From contig OY727102.1 of the NCBI GenBank assembly GCA_963402885.1, positions 9,982,001-10,046,000 of the forward strand: a DNA stretch of 64,000 bases, written 5' to 3'. The notes under the pieces are model-generated. The model saw only the letters and a program-made list of their open reading frames with translations. It did no database searches and was not told where the DNA came from. The DNA comes from Antedon bifida. Taxonomy: Eukaryota; Echinodermata; Crinoidea; Comatulida; Antedonidae. This document shows positions 30,726-43,694 of the stretch, piece by piece; the stretch's first letter is position 1; the number at the start of each line of letters is the position of its first letter. Both the position numbers and the translations under genes were made by a program.

Positions 30726-31549
30726 TTTAAATAAATATAAAATGCTTTTCTTTTATTTTGAAAGAGAGATATTTAGAGAGTCAGGTTAATTTAGAATAAT
30801 ATAATGTAAAAGATTAACAACATCAAAATTCAACAGTGTAGTTAGGGAATTTTAGGTCAAAAAAATGCCAATCTGTGAAATAATTATTAACAAAGGTTTT
30901 TCAGTGGATTCATGTTCTAATGCATCCCAAGTCATCCCAAAAAATTCCTCCATGAATTTTGACCTGGGGAAAGGGGGTCATTTTGAGGTCAAAGGTCAAT
31001 TGATGTCAAATTAGAGATACGCCTGTTATTGTTTTAATAACGTTGTGAATTTTGAATGTACATCATTTTATTTAGTATCAAATGATAGCTTACTAAATTA
31101 TCTTTATTTTGATATATAGTTATGTAGGTATATATTGGGTTATAGTATGAATTTTGGTCAATTAATACTAATTTATAAGCATTTTTTCCCAAAAAACCAA
31201 AAAATTATATTTTTTACACCAGAAAAAAAAATTAAGCTAGCACTCAATGGTAATGAAACTTCTCTAAAAATATCTCTCCAATATAATGATCATGTGTAAA
31301 AAAATTTGAATCATTTGATAGTTGATTGTGGACATGGGTGTAGATTGACGTTATTGAGACTAAAACTGAGAAATATCATGTTTTTCATGTACTCTGTACT
31401 GTTTATCATGTAAACAAAATGGCCACTATTTTCATACAACCTGCTATATTGTATTGAGTTAATTTTGGTGTCAAATTGTTCACAATGTATATGTTAATAT
31501 TAGTTCTAATAGAAAATTTTTTTTTAAATTGACCGGAAACCCCATTTCC

Positions 31550-31860
31550 ACCAATTTTGACCTTTGACCTCTTTTCGCCATATCTAAGTAACGGCAGGTC
31601 GTAGAGAATTAAAACTAGAAGCAAATTGTTCCCAATATGTATATTTATATTCAGTTTAACAGAAGATCTTGCTTGAAAATGTCCGGAAGTGTGGTTATTG
31701 ACCTTTGACCTCTTTTCGCCATATCTAAGTAACGGCAGGTCGGAGAGAATTAAAACTAAGAGAAAATTGTTCCCAAGATATATATTTATATTCAGTTTAA
31801 CAGAAGATCTTGCCTGAAAATGACCGGAAGTGTGGTTATTGACCTTTGACATAAATTTAT
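31550..31860. repeat. ~141-bp tandem repeat near left end of 5-kb element
   Basis: cttttcgccatatctaagta starts at 31571 and 31712, giving a period of 141 bp, each copy continuing with acggcaggtc, aattaaaacta and attgttccca. A third, more diverged copy follows to about 32040. The minus-strand frame at 31406-31852 is only a translation of the repeat. Confidence 0.8.
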
Positions 31861-32239
31861 AGTTTATTTATTCTAGTATTACTTTTATCACCCATTTTTT
31901 TATGAAATTGTAATCTTTGACTTGTTTTTCTCATCTAAATAATGACATGGCATAGAGAGTTGGAACTAAGCGCAAATTGTTTATAATAGATATATATTTA
32001 TATTTAATCTAATGGATTATATTGTTTGAAAATAACTATACAAGAAGTACATAGGAGCCTCTCGGGATGGATTTTAATTCAAAGAGGTGATGGGGCGGGG
32101 GTGTGTGGTGGTTGTTTGGTAACATATAATATTATATCTTAATTTAAAGAAATATTTACAGAATGGTCAGAAGTTATTGGACAACATAATACAGTGTTAA
32201 TATGTCTCAACCAAAGTTAAAATTTGAGCTGCAGACCAC

Positions 32240-32645
32240 CTTAAAGATTTATTGAGTACTTTTTCCCACATAGACCGATGCAAGGGACCCACAGTTCGAT
32301 CTACATGTTTCCGATTCAAGGCCAATTTATAGGCCATAGAGTACCCAAAAGGTTCATTTGGGCAAATCGATATGAGTTCCTTAAGAATCGTATGTAATAG
32401 CTTTTTCCCATATGGTCGAATCCATATTATAAGACAAACAGTTTCATCCATGTATCTTCAATAAAGGGCATGTATGGCCATAGAGAATCCGGAGGTTACC
32501 CCTGGTTCATTTTGGCAAATCCATATGGGTTCCTTAAGGATCAGGGTTGCACAGATAGGCTGGAATCCACAGTTTTACCCGATATATTTCTAATACAGGG
32601 CCTTATGTAGCCAAATGCATTGATCTGATACATGGGCCAAAGTGT
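32240..32645. repeat. ~190-bp satellite, left block
   Basis: Diverged copies sharing ttcattt(t)gg(g)caaatc, atatggg/gag ttcctta, acagggcc and atgtagcc. The array continues beyond the LINE at 33636, so it was one array before LINE insertion. Confidence 0.75.
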
Positions 32646-32649
32646 AGAA

Positions 32650-33635
32650 CTGAACATAATCATAATAATAATATCCTGGATTTATATAGCTCCTAATATT
32701 GTGAAACCTCTAAGCGATGTACACAAACTAATACGATTAAATTAAAGGGATTCCAACCATGCCAAAAATAAAACCCAAACCGAAGTACGGGGATACGCTC
32801 TCGTCACTAACCAGAGATCGGTCTAATTGAACCTCGGACAGCACCAGTTGTGTCTCGGTCATCCCGGACTTGGGCGCCTCCTGCCCTACTTAAAGTAGAT
32901 CTAAAAAAATCTAGGTGGCATGAAAAAGGAGGAAAAAGGGGAGTAATATGCTTTATTAAACAATATATGTTAAAAAATATGTCTTTTAAGAAGCCTCTTA
33001 AAAAGAGCCATTGACTGTGCATCTTTAATGCAGTTTGGAAGAGAATTCCAAAGCATAGGAGCTGAATAAGATAATGCACGGTGACCATAAGATGGTCTTC
33101 ACTTTAGCAGGAACAAGATGATTCTGAGAATTGGAACGAAGACTGTGACAACAGGATTGTGGAGTGAAAACACGAAGAGATTTATATGTGAGCAGCAATA
33201 TCTTGAAGTTGAGACGCTCCTTCACAGGAAGCCAGTGCAGTTCATGCAGGATAGGTGTTATGTGGTTCGACACACTATACGGGCAGCACTATTTTGTAAC
33301 ATCTGCAACTTTCTAAGCAGGGTCTTGGGCAGTGCGACATGAATACTTTTATAGTAGTGCAGACGTGATGATATAAAGGCATGCAGAAGTCGTGTAGTTG
33401 TTACCCTATCCAGAAATCTACAAATTAGACCAATCTTCCTAATCCCAACCATAGCAGAATGATGGCGTTGATGTTAGCATCCATCTGCAAGTGGGAATCC
33501 ATGTAAACCCCAAGATTTCGAACTTCTGGGGATGGCTTAAGATCTAATACAGAAGATGGTTGCAATGGCAGAGATGATGTAATATGGATAAGCATACAGT
33601 AGAGAACCACGGAAGGGTCTAAATAGATGACCTGC
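32650..33635 (-). mobile_element. CR1/L2-like LINE fragment, 5' truncated
   Basis: Minus-strand RT C-terminus in three frames: SPEVRNLGVYMDSHLQMDAN, then RLLHAFISSRLHYYKSI and KTLLRKLQMLQNSAARIV, then ITPILHELHWLPVKERLNFK and ILLLTYKSL. These are hallmark blocks of CR1/L2-type LINEs. The 3' end, towards 32650, has tatataaatccaggatatta followed by short ATT repeats. Frameshifts and stops make it dead. It sits inside the ~190-bp satellite. Confidence 0.88.
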
Positions 33636-34165
33636 TGTTGGTTCATTTTAGGCAAATCCATATGGATTCCTTAATGATTGAGAGTGCACAGGCAGCTTTA
33701 TTCCATGAACCCACATTGTCATCCATTATATTTCCAATATGGGGCTTTATGTAGCCCCAGCCACATAGTGAACCCAGAAGGTATCCATGAAGGACCTGCC
33801 CTTGGGTTAATTTGGGTAAATCCATAAATGTTTCTTAAGTATCGAGGGTGCACAGGCAGATTTATTCCATGGACATATGAACCCACATTTTCATCCCACA
33901 TACATTATTTCCAATATAGGGCCTCTTGTAGCCCAACATAGAGAATCCAGAAGGGTCCATGGAAGATCGGCCCTTGGGTTCATTTGGGCAGATCCATAAT
34001 CAAGATCAAGGGTGCATATTTAGTTTTATTATATATGGTCCAATCTATGAACTATTTACCCCATATTAATTACTAATAGTAATACAGGGCCTTATGTAGC
34101 GCACCACATAGAGATCCCAAAAGGGTCCTTAGAGGGTTCATTCGGGCAAATCCATATGGGCTAGG
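33636..34165. repeat. ~190-bp satellite, right block
   Basis: Continuation of the array at 32240-32645, with repeats of caaatccatatgg(a/g), tttccaatat(a/g)gggc and gaatccagaagggt. Several minus-strand frames here merely translate the repeat. Confidence 0.75.
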
Positions 34166-34199
34166 TTTTTTTTTTTAGTTTATCCTGTTATGAGACAGA

Positions 34200-34580
34200 C
34201 GGTTCTAGGACACCTACCCCCTAGACAGTTACCCCCCGGATGTTTACCACCCGGACAACTACCCCCTTAGGACAACTACCCCCCGGACAACTACTCCCCG
34301 GACAACTACCCCCTTAGGACAACTACCCCCTTAGGATAACTACCCCCCGGTCAACTACCTATTATACACTGTTGCAGAGTCAGGTTGTTCCTAGGGGGTA
34401 ATTGTCCGGGGGGTAGTTGTCCAGGGGGTAGTTGTCCTAAGGGGGTAGTTGTCCGGGGGGTATTTGTCCAGGGGATAGTTGTCCGGGGGGTAGTTGTCCT
34501 AAAGGGGTAGTTGTCCAGGTGGTGGTTGTCCGGGGGGTAGTTTTCCGGGGGATGAATGTCCAGGGGGTGAATATCCGGAT
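34200..34580. repeat. Inverted minisatellite pair (hairpin-forming)
   Basis: About ten copies of ggacaactaccccc(c/tta) on the plus strand at 34207-34357 are followed, after a ~35-bp spacer, by about a dozen copies of the reverse complement gggggtagttgtcc at 34395-34575. The two arms could form a hairpin over 150 bp long. The Pro/Thr-rich minus-strand frame across it is a translation artefact. Confidence 0.85.
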
Positions 34581-34749
34581 ACGGAGACAGACAATATGGG
34601 AAATGTTTGACCCATGTCCATTACAGAGCCGGTATGGCCCATGGATATAGCATGTGAGATTAGGAGGAGACAAAATTAACTTTTGGGATAAGGGTACTTT
34701 ATTATACAATAACAAAATATGTGAGGTCAGAAGACATAATTAACTTTTT

Positions 34750-35050
34750 TGGAATAGGGATACATTATGGGTGTGTGTGTGTAATAGCGTTTTGTTTCCA
34801 ACCTTAGTTAATATATCCCACTCAGACTTGCCTTTTGGACTTTAATTGCCACCTTCTTTTGCTTTCTATTTTTTATTACACAGAATTGAAATTTTGACAT
34901 TCTTTTAATGATTCTCTGATGAAAGTTATGATTTTGTATGTTACATTTTATTTTTTTAAACCTTATTATTACGTTTCATTGTTGTTCTTTATTATGTTTC
35001 TATTCTGCAATTGAAGGAAATAAATGTTTATTTTGAATTTGAATTTATTA
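34750..35050 (+). mobile_element. Probable LINE 3' tail
   Basis: T-rich sequence ending in ggaaataaatgtttattttg plus aatttgaattt repeats, a pattern common at LINE 3' ends. A short GT run lies at its start (34770). No coding part remains; clade unknown. Confidence 0.5.
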
Positions 35051-35079
35051 TGATAGGAGAATTCAAATATGTAATCGGG

Positions 35080-35700
35080 CTAAATGTTTTTCAGCATTAA
35101 ATAAAGCTTTTTTTGAGGAAAATACCATAATAAACAATTTTTGGTAGAATAGGCCTACTTTATTAATATATATGAATATGCCCATAAGAAACATTAAGTC
35201 TCTACGACCAATGGTCTTCAGAATACAGCTTCATGACCATCTAAGGTCATGATTTTCTACCATTTCTAATTCATTTTTTATAAAATACTTATTACAAGTA
35301 ATATAAATATGCATACTGTATAAGAAACATTTTGATGCCAAAAGTAAGTCTCTAGGACCAAGGATCGCCGAGATACATGTGTTATATGCCTTAAAAGGTC
35401 AAAGGTTATTTTCCACCATTTCTAATGAATTTTTGAAAAAATACTTCATTATAGAAAATATAAATATGTATATAAGGAACATTTTGGTGCCAAAACTAAG
35501 TCTCTAGGACCAAGGATCACTGAGATACACCTGTTATATGCTTAAAAGGTCAAAGGTCATTTTCCACCATTTCTAATGAATTTTTGAAAAAATACTTCAT
35601 TATAGTAAATATAAATATGTATATAAGGAACATTTTGGTGCAAAAACTAAATCTCTCGGACCAATGGTTACCGAGATACAGTGTCATATGCCTTGTAAGG
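35080..35700. repeat. ~151-156-bp tandem repeat near right end of 5-kb element
   Basis: catttctaat starts at 35261, 35417 and 35568. Shared blocks are ctctaggaccaa, aggtcaaaggt and ataaatatgtatataaggaa. Its phrases overlap in style with 1-545 and 31550-31860. Confidence 0.8.
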
Positions 35701-36404
35701 TCAAAGGTCAAATTTAACCACTTTCCCCATTCCCTAATGTCTGGAGGAATTTTTTGGTGTATATTGGTATGTGATAGAGTATGAATCTGCAAAAAAACCT
35801 TTGTTAATAATTTTTTCACAGAAAAATCAAGATATTCCCTAACTAGTGTGGCGCGTTGACCGCCGCGAATGACTAACAATTGAATGTCAGAAAAAAAGGA
35901 ATTATAGTTCTCTTCGTTACGTGTTTAGAAAAGAATTTATATCTCATCGTTGGTGGTATGTCGGCGTTGTTATGCAAATGGATTTGTACAGGTGTAGTGG
36001 GAAAGATGGTATTCCAATTCCGTTTAAAACCAAAATATCGGCTAAATATATTCTTTTTTGCGTTTCAACATAATTATATGTTAATGATTCCAATTACGAT
36101 ACAAACTTTTTTTTTATTTTGTAGGTAAATTGGCAGATATAACCCTTTTTGTCTTTCCCCTTAACGTTTTCATACCACAATCGCTGTGCTAAGGGGAATT
36201 TATTATTACCCTTAAGGCCATTTTACACTAAAAAGAGGGAAGTAAAATCAACCGATTGACCCCTATCTAAGTTTATTTTCTGTCAATCCTTAAGGCTACA
36301 ATTTATATAAAACAAAATAATTAAATGGTTAAATTCTGTTTCACCAAATTTATAAATAATTCTAGGTCCTAGAGGCATGTCTTTTAATTTGTTGTCGGTG
36401 TCTT

Positions 36405-36700
36405 CTATTCTAGGCCTAGAAGGCCTAGCCTAGGTCTAAGTGATGCGGCCTTTGCCGCCTGGCTGGGCGTGAGGTGAGTTGGTACCAATTTTAAAAACTA
36501 GTTGCATAGGCCTAGTCAGCTAAGCTAAAAGGTTAGGCCTAGCCTATTATAGTCGCCGCATATAGTACTGTATATCGCTATTAATTAGGGCCAAAATTAA
36601 ATAACTAGCCTAGGGGCCTAGCTAGGCCTATTTAGCTTATCTTTCTTAGGCTAGGCCCTAGCCTAAGCCTAGCTAGGTAGGCCTAGAATAGGCCTAGTAG
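36405..36700. repeat. GGCCTA-rich simple repeat (unit 2)
   Basis: Counterpart of 3580-3870. Confidence 0.8.
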
Positions 36701-37304
36701 ATATTCGCCCAGGATTCGCGTATGGGTGTTAAACGGATGATCGGGCCCACTTTTGTATGCGCACCAAACAAAAGGAGGCCTCCAAATAGCCATAAATAAA
36801 CACAGAACTAAATGGCCATTAAACTAGTTTAGTATCTAGTCAAGTATCAGCCGCGCAATGTTTTTATGAATATAGTAAATATTAATTAATTATTAAACAG
36901 CCGATAAATACTAATCAATGTGTCTTAATACAAAACAAATTTTACTAATCTAACATCTAGTTTTAATGATTAATTATAATAATTAATCGTATATTTCTTT
37001 TCTTATTTCTGCATATCATTATTATACATGATACCCCAAACAACAAGGCTCATCTCATAAACACAATATTTCTTGTTTTTTTAATTGTACTTCTTTTCAT
37101 TTCTTATGCACTTGGAGTTTATAACTTGATACAGAAACCATAATCCTGTTATCGATAAAATGAATATTAATTATTAATATTGGTAATGGTAATTAATAAT
37201 AAATAAACTAATTTCCAACATTTAAAAAACCACAATTTGCAGAATAAAACCAAAACGGAAACAAAACAACTTTATTTATAAAAATCACACATACTTATTG
37301 GCAC

Positions 37305-39391
37305 ATGTAAAATAAATTAAAAAAAAAAATGTACTGGCATAACTGACGGCCGCAATAACTGGTGGCTGAAATGATCCCAAAAGAGTTATGTTGTCTGGTA
37401 CTCGTTGTGTTAACATTAATAATGTCTTTTTCCTTTTCATATAGGCCTAGTGTCTGATGTGTTGATGGAGTAAATGTTCTTGGGCAGCTGGTTGCAGTTT
37501 TTCTCATTTTCTATTTTTATATTGTTCTTAGTTGATGTCATATTCTAAATATGTAATTTGTATTGTCATGACGTTGAAAATATTTAAATAACAATTGTCC
37601 ATGTGGTTTTTAACATCTTTAGATTCATCAGAGATTCATCTGATGTTCAAATCCAGTAAAAGTATTGGATTATTTTATTGATGATTTGTTCTACTGTACA
37701 ATCATGTAAGAATTAGAAATCTGGCTACTCGCTCAAAGCTGCTACAGTAATGTACTGTGTTAGGAATACTATTAATTGAATCTAACATACACTGGATAGT
37801 TCCTAATTTCAGTCTGTTACAGTATTAAATTTAAGAATTTTATTAGGGAACATACTACACTAATTGTGCTTCATATTTTCATATTCATACCGGTAATTTT
37901 TTAAAAAACATTTGACGTTTTTAACATGTATGAAATCTATCTCCAGCAGGATCAATTACAGGACAATTGTTCTTGTCTTATATGTGATGATTTTTATGTA
38001 TAAATAAATGATCATAATGTAAAGAAAAATAAATTAGAAACATTGACATTCTAGCTGAAATACTTTGAAATATTTAATCACTGAATAACTTAATAAATTA
38101 CACTTTAATATTGTAAACATTTCCAAATTGATCAGCTTGTATTATACCATGTACCGTCAATTCTAATAGTAACCCACACTCTAATAGTAACCCCCCTTCT
38201 AGTAGTAACCCAACTTATAAGTCAATCTATAGTAATAACCCACTACTACTACTAGTAACCCATGGGGGAGGTTATTATTAGAGTCACAAAAACTATTGAA
38301 AAAATGACATTAAGACTGGTCGTTTATTATGCAGCAATATTTTGAAAATAAGGAGATAATGCATGTTGATCTCGGGAGGACTGAGTGTTTTTGAGTTTAT
38401 AAAATAAAGTTCAAACAAATTTATTTATTCGTACTGTTTTATTATTTTTCTATGATTTGCTGACCGGAAAAGTTGGGGTGGGTTACTATTTTCAGGTGCC
38501 TTACTATTTACAGGTGCCTAATTTAAGATTAGTAATAATAACCCACTACTCCAATAGTAATCCCCCTTCCCCCCCCCCCCCCCCACTTCTAATAGTAACC
38601 CACCCTAAAAAACAATCAAAAAATAATAACCCAGGGTTACAATTAGAAGATTTACGGAATCAATTAGTTTAAACTAATTAATACATGCTATAGACTATTG
38701 TAGCCCAAATATCAAATTACACTTTTAATATTGCAAACATTTCCAAATTGATCAACTTGTAGTATATAACCATGTATCAATTAGTTTAAACTAATTAATC
38801 CATGCTATAATCTATAGACTATTGTAGCCCAAATATCGAATTACACTATTATTTATAATAATAACAGCAACCGGGAATCCACAAAATGTTAGGATTCAGC
38901 CAAGTAGCCTTTTTTGCAATTAAAATCTCATTACACGGAATCTCTTCGATGTTATAGAACACACTTCTCGTAGGCGTGTTGAATATGCGTGTAATAGCGT
39001 GTTGTATAAACGCGCCCTTAGGTGCAACAGCCTGACAAATTGATATGGTAACACTATTAAAAACAAGTATATCAATCAGAACGTTAACATACGTTATGTT
39101 ATATCTATTTTCAAACCTTTTAAAATCAAAAACTCATCAGCATCATTTTTTCATTCTTAACTTTCATCCTTATAATTATCCAATTTTGAATTGAGAATCC
39201 AGGATTTGATGTCAACAATTTCGCTACCTCTTTCTTGCCTGCAAAATGAGAAAAACAAAAATGCAATTATTCTATCATCTCTTACAGATGTATTTGTCCT
39301 AAATTTGTCCTATTTTGATGTCACATAACAGCTATCCACTTGGAATCGAGAAATTGAATATTTGCGACCAACAACCGACCCATATTTTATA
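37305..39391. repeat. 2.09-kb subrepeat 2a
   Basis: First subrepeat of unit 2, counterpart of 1a. Confidence 0.9.
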
Positions 39392-41475
39392 ATGTAAAAT
39401 AAATTAAAAAAAAAAATGTACTGGCATAACTGACGGCCGCAATAACTGGTGGCTGAAATGATCCCAAAAGAGTTATGTTGTCTGGTACTCGTTGTGTTGA
39501 CATTAATAATGTCTTTTTCCTTTTCATATAGGCCTAGTGTCTGATGTGTTGATGGAGTAAATGTTCTTGGGCAGCTGGTTGCAGTTTTTCTCATTTTCTA
39601 TGGCTATATTGTTCTTAGTTGATGTCATATTCTAAATATGTAATTTGTATTGTCATGACGTTGAAAATATTTAAATAACAATTGTCCATGTGGTTTTTAA
39701 CATCTTTAGATTCATCAGAGATTCATCTGATGTTCAAATCCAGTAAAAGTATTGGATTATTTTATTGATGATTTGTTCTACTGTACAATCATGTAAGAAT
39801 TAGAAATCTGGCTACTCGCTCAAAGCTGCTACAGTAATGTACTGTGTTAGGAATATTATTAATTGAATCTAACATACACTGGATAGTTCCTAATTTCAGT
39901 CTGTTACAGTATTAAATTTAAGAATTTTATTAGGGAACATACTACACTAATTGTGCTTCATATTTTCATATTCATACCGGTAATTTTTTTAAAAACATTT
40001 GACGTTTTTTACATGTATGAAATCTATCTCCAGCAGGATCAATTACAGGACAATTGTTCTTGTCTTATATGTGATGATTTTTATGTATAAATAAATGATC
40101 ATAATGTAAAGAAAAATAAATTAGAAACATTGACATTCTAGCTGAAATACTTTGAAATATTTAATCACTGAATAACTTAATAAATTACACTTTAATATTG
40201 TAAACATTTCCAAATTGATCAGCTTGTATTATACCATGTACCGTCAATTCTAATAGTAACCCACACTCTAATAGTAACCCCCCTTCTAGTAGTAACCCAA
40301 CTTATAAGTCAATCTATAATAATAACCCACTACTACTACTAGTAACCCATGGGGGAGGTTATTATTAGAGTCACAAAAACTATTGAAAAAATGACATTAA
40401 GACTGGTCGTTTATTATGCAGCAATATTTTGAAAATAAGGAGATAATGCATGTTGATCTCGGGAGGACTGAGTGTTTTTGAGTTTATAAAATAAAGTTCA
40501 AAGAAATTTATTTATTCGTACTGTTTTATTATTTTTCTATGATTTGCTGACCGGAAAAGTTGGGGTGGGTTACTATTTTCAGGTGCCTTACTATTTACAG
40601 GTGCCTAATTTAAGATTAGTAATAATAACCCACTACTCCAATAGGAATCCCCCTTCCCCCCCCCCCCCACTTCTAATAGTAACCCACCCTAAAAAACAAT
40701 CAAAAAATAATAACCCAGGGTTACAATTAGAAGATTTACGGAATCAATTAGTTTAAACTAATTAATACATGCTATAGACTATTGTAGCCCAAATATCAAA
40801 TTACACTTTTAATATTGCAAACATTTCCAAATTGATCAACTTGTAGTATATAACCATGTATCAATTAGTTTAAACTAATTAATCCATGCTATAATCTATA
40901 GACTATTGTAGCCCAAATATCAAATTACACTATTATTTATAATAATAACAGCAACCGGGAATCCACAAAATGTTAGGATTCAGCCAAGTAGCCTTTTTTG
41001 CAATTCAAATCTCATTACACGGAATCTCTTCGATGTTATAGAACACACTTCTCGTAGGCGTGTTGAATATGCGTGTAATAGCGTGTTGTATAAACGCGCC
41101 CTTAGGTGCAACAGCCTGACAAATTGATATGGTAACACTATTAAAAACAAGTATATCAATCAGAACGTTAACATACGTTATGTTATATCTATTTTCAAAC
41201 CTTTTAAAATCAAAAACTCATCAGCATCATTTTTTCATTCTTAACTTTCATCCTTATAATTATCCAATTTTGAATTGAGAATCCAGGATTTGATGTCAAC
41301 AATTTCGCTACCTCTTTCTTGCCTGCAAAATGAGAAAAACAAAAATGCAATTATTCTATCATCTCTTACAGATGTATTTGTCCTAAATTTGTCCTATTTT
41401 GATGTCACATAACAGCTATCCACTTGGAATCGAGAAATTGAATATTTGCGACCAACAACCGGCCCGTATTTTATA
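39392..41475. repeat. 2.09-kb subrepeat 2b
   Basis: Second subrepeat of unit 2, counterpart of 1b; it ends against the remnant A tail at 41475. Confidence 0.9.
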
Positions 41476-41619
41476 ACTACTGTAGTACTGTACTTGTTCA
41501 AAAATAACACTATATTGATCTCTTTCCCTTTAATGTTCAACAATATTCCAATTAAAATGCTTAAATACAGAAGTATAGGCCTACAGGTACATATGACAAC
41601 CTCAGACATCCATCCTATA

Positions 41620-41820
41620 TTAGACTGTGTTCCAGCCCGTAAATTTTGGCACATATGGCGTTTTATACGTATAATATAATACTCAGATTTACGCACTGGG
41701 GAAATATGTGAAGAAATCGATTTGCATGCCCGCAAATATCCGATAAGAATGACGTAGGTTATCATACCATATGTGCCAAATTATTTATCTTTACTATTTA
41801 CGGGCTGGAACCCAGTCTAA
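41620..41820. mobile_element. 201-bp MITE (unit 2)
   Basis: Counterpart of 8806-9006 with the same inverted ends. Confidence 0.75.
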
Positions 41821-43141
41821 TCATATATATGCACTGCTCTTTAACCAATTGAATGCTCTTTGGCATGTGAATAACGAACCTTTTTAAATATAAACTTACC
41901 TGTGAGATCGTCATGGTTGTATAGGTCATCTCCTATAGTAGTAAACAAAAACAATTTATAACATTAATATTTTATACATTTTCGTTCTTGATACATTGTA
42001 CATTTGTGTTTTCAAATGTTTTGCTGCTAATATTGTAGTAGACTTACCTGATGTTGTGGCAATTTCTAGTTGTCCATAACTATCAGCATCATCTGCTGAT
42101 AAACAACAATAAAATGTTAAGAATGTAATGTTTACGAAAATCTAATTTGTGTCTGATAAGTGCCATTTCCGGCATCTACAGTTGCACAACTCTTAAACAT
42201 TTCTTATGACACAGGGACAGATTGGAATGGAAAATGGGACATGGATTAATTAATTTTAACACTAAAAAAGAACTTCATAGAAAGAGTCAATCTTAATTTC
42301 ACCTCACCTCAGCACCAGCTGGTATAGATTTTTATTAGTAATGTTTTATAAGCTTACCTGTGATGTTTTCTTCTTCTTTAAAAGTTTCATCTGCTGATCA
42401 ATAATAAAAGAAAAGTTAACAATTTAATATATTCCTAATATCTATCTGTACATTAAGTACTTTGATTGCACTGATTGCATTGAAGAACTTAAGATCTACC
42501 ATAAAATTTTTTTCCATGTTTAAAACAACAAATATATGGTCTTGATTTTATGGCACTCTGGAATTGTCTCTTCTATTAGCAAAAGAAGTATTCTCATTTT
42601 ACATACTTTGTTTATAAACTATATTAAAGCTTACCTGTAAAAGTATTCATTTCTACTTCTAGGCTTCTGGGTTATCTCCTATAGAAAAACACAATAAAAT
42701 AAGTTTTTCTTATTCTTCTTACCTGTACAAGTGTTGCCACTTGTTAATTTGACAAAATTTGCTGATTTTTCAATTACCTACTGGCAGAACAGGTAAGTAA
42801 AAGATATGTACTGTGTGGGTAATAAGCTGTACGGACTATATAAAGGGCAGGAAATATTTTGAGATAATCTAGGTTTTGGCGAGATTCTGGTTTTTAAGGT
42901 GTTTATGCTTTGTGAGAGTGAAGTTTGCATTGTACCAGCAACAATGCCTATTTTTTTAAAAAAAAGATGTGCCGTGTTTAAATCGTTTTCACCCGCAACT
43001 ACAGCAATTGCATTATAATTCTTCAAGGTTGATATGTCCTTGGCTATTGGCTTGTCTTTAATTTGAGGCGATTTATACAGCCGATGAAATCAAATTTGAA
43101 AGTAGTCTGTAATTGGATTTTTATGGGAGTGTCGACTTGTA

Positions 43142-43341
43142 NNNNNNNNNNNNNNNNNNNNNNNNNNNNNNNNNNNNNNNNNNNNNNNNNNNNNNNNNNN
43201 NNNNNNNNNNNNNNNNNNNNNNNNNNNNNNNNNNNNNNNNNNNNNNNNNNNNNNNNNNNNNNNNNNNNNNNNNNNNNNNNNNNNNNNNNNNNNNNNNNNN
43301 NNNNNNNNNNNNNNNNNNNNNNNNNNNNNNNNNNNNNNNNN
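43142..43341. other. Assembly gap (200 N)
   Basis: The bases before it match unit 1 up to 10327 and those after it match unit 1 from 14593. By homology about 4,265 bp are missing, holding remnant A exons E5-E10, the LINE fragment, the 5' LTR and gag. Confidence 0.95.
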
Positions 43342-43694
43342 GTCAAAAAATAAAAGGGTAAGTATTTGGCCATTTTTCGAAAATTTCACTGCTGGGGACC
43401 GAAAGAATTTTTCGAAAATTTGCAAATGTTCACTTTTTAATATCCAATAATTATGCTATTATATTGTCATTTATGTATATATATTGTGTTAACATCATCT
43501 TATAGAGCCATAGTAACTAGTTATGTAAACAAATAAAAGGGTCGAAATTTTGCCATTTTTCGAAAATTTCAATGCGGGGGAAAAAAGGAATTATTTCGAA
43601 AAATGGCAAAAAAATTCGATAATTATGCTATAATATTGCAATTTATGCACATATATTGTGTTAACATAATCTTATGAAGCCATAAAAACTAGTT

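Larger units (their letters stand above)
30840..35844. mobile_element. 5,005-bp composite transposon, unit 2 only
   Basis: Ends in the perfect inverted repeat AGTTAGGGAAT/ATTCCCTAACT, and AGTGT is present on both sides (30835-30839, 35845-35849). Units 1 and 3 have the uninterrupted site caacagtgtggcgc near 3015 and 59577. Imperfect inverted similarity continues inward for over 150 bp, including ctgtgaaa, aattattaacaaaggttttt and ccaaaaaattcctcca. No transposase of its own is seen. Inside are tandem subrepeats near both ends, a ~190-bp satellite split by a LINE, an inverted minisatellite and a LINE 3' tail. A 5-bp duplication with such ends fits no family I can name firmly. Confidence 0.9.

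Noticed and set aside
31406..31852. 148-codon frame with internal repeats
   Set aside because: Translation of a 141-bp non-coding tandem repeat.
33643..33901. Minus-strand frames rich in Gly/Trp
   Set aside because: Satellite translation; they share the repeat period and no domain.
34437..34715. Pro/Thr-rich repeat protein
   Set aside because: Translation of the inverted minisatellite.
43044..43425. Open frames across 43142-43341
   Set aside because: They consist mostly of N.
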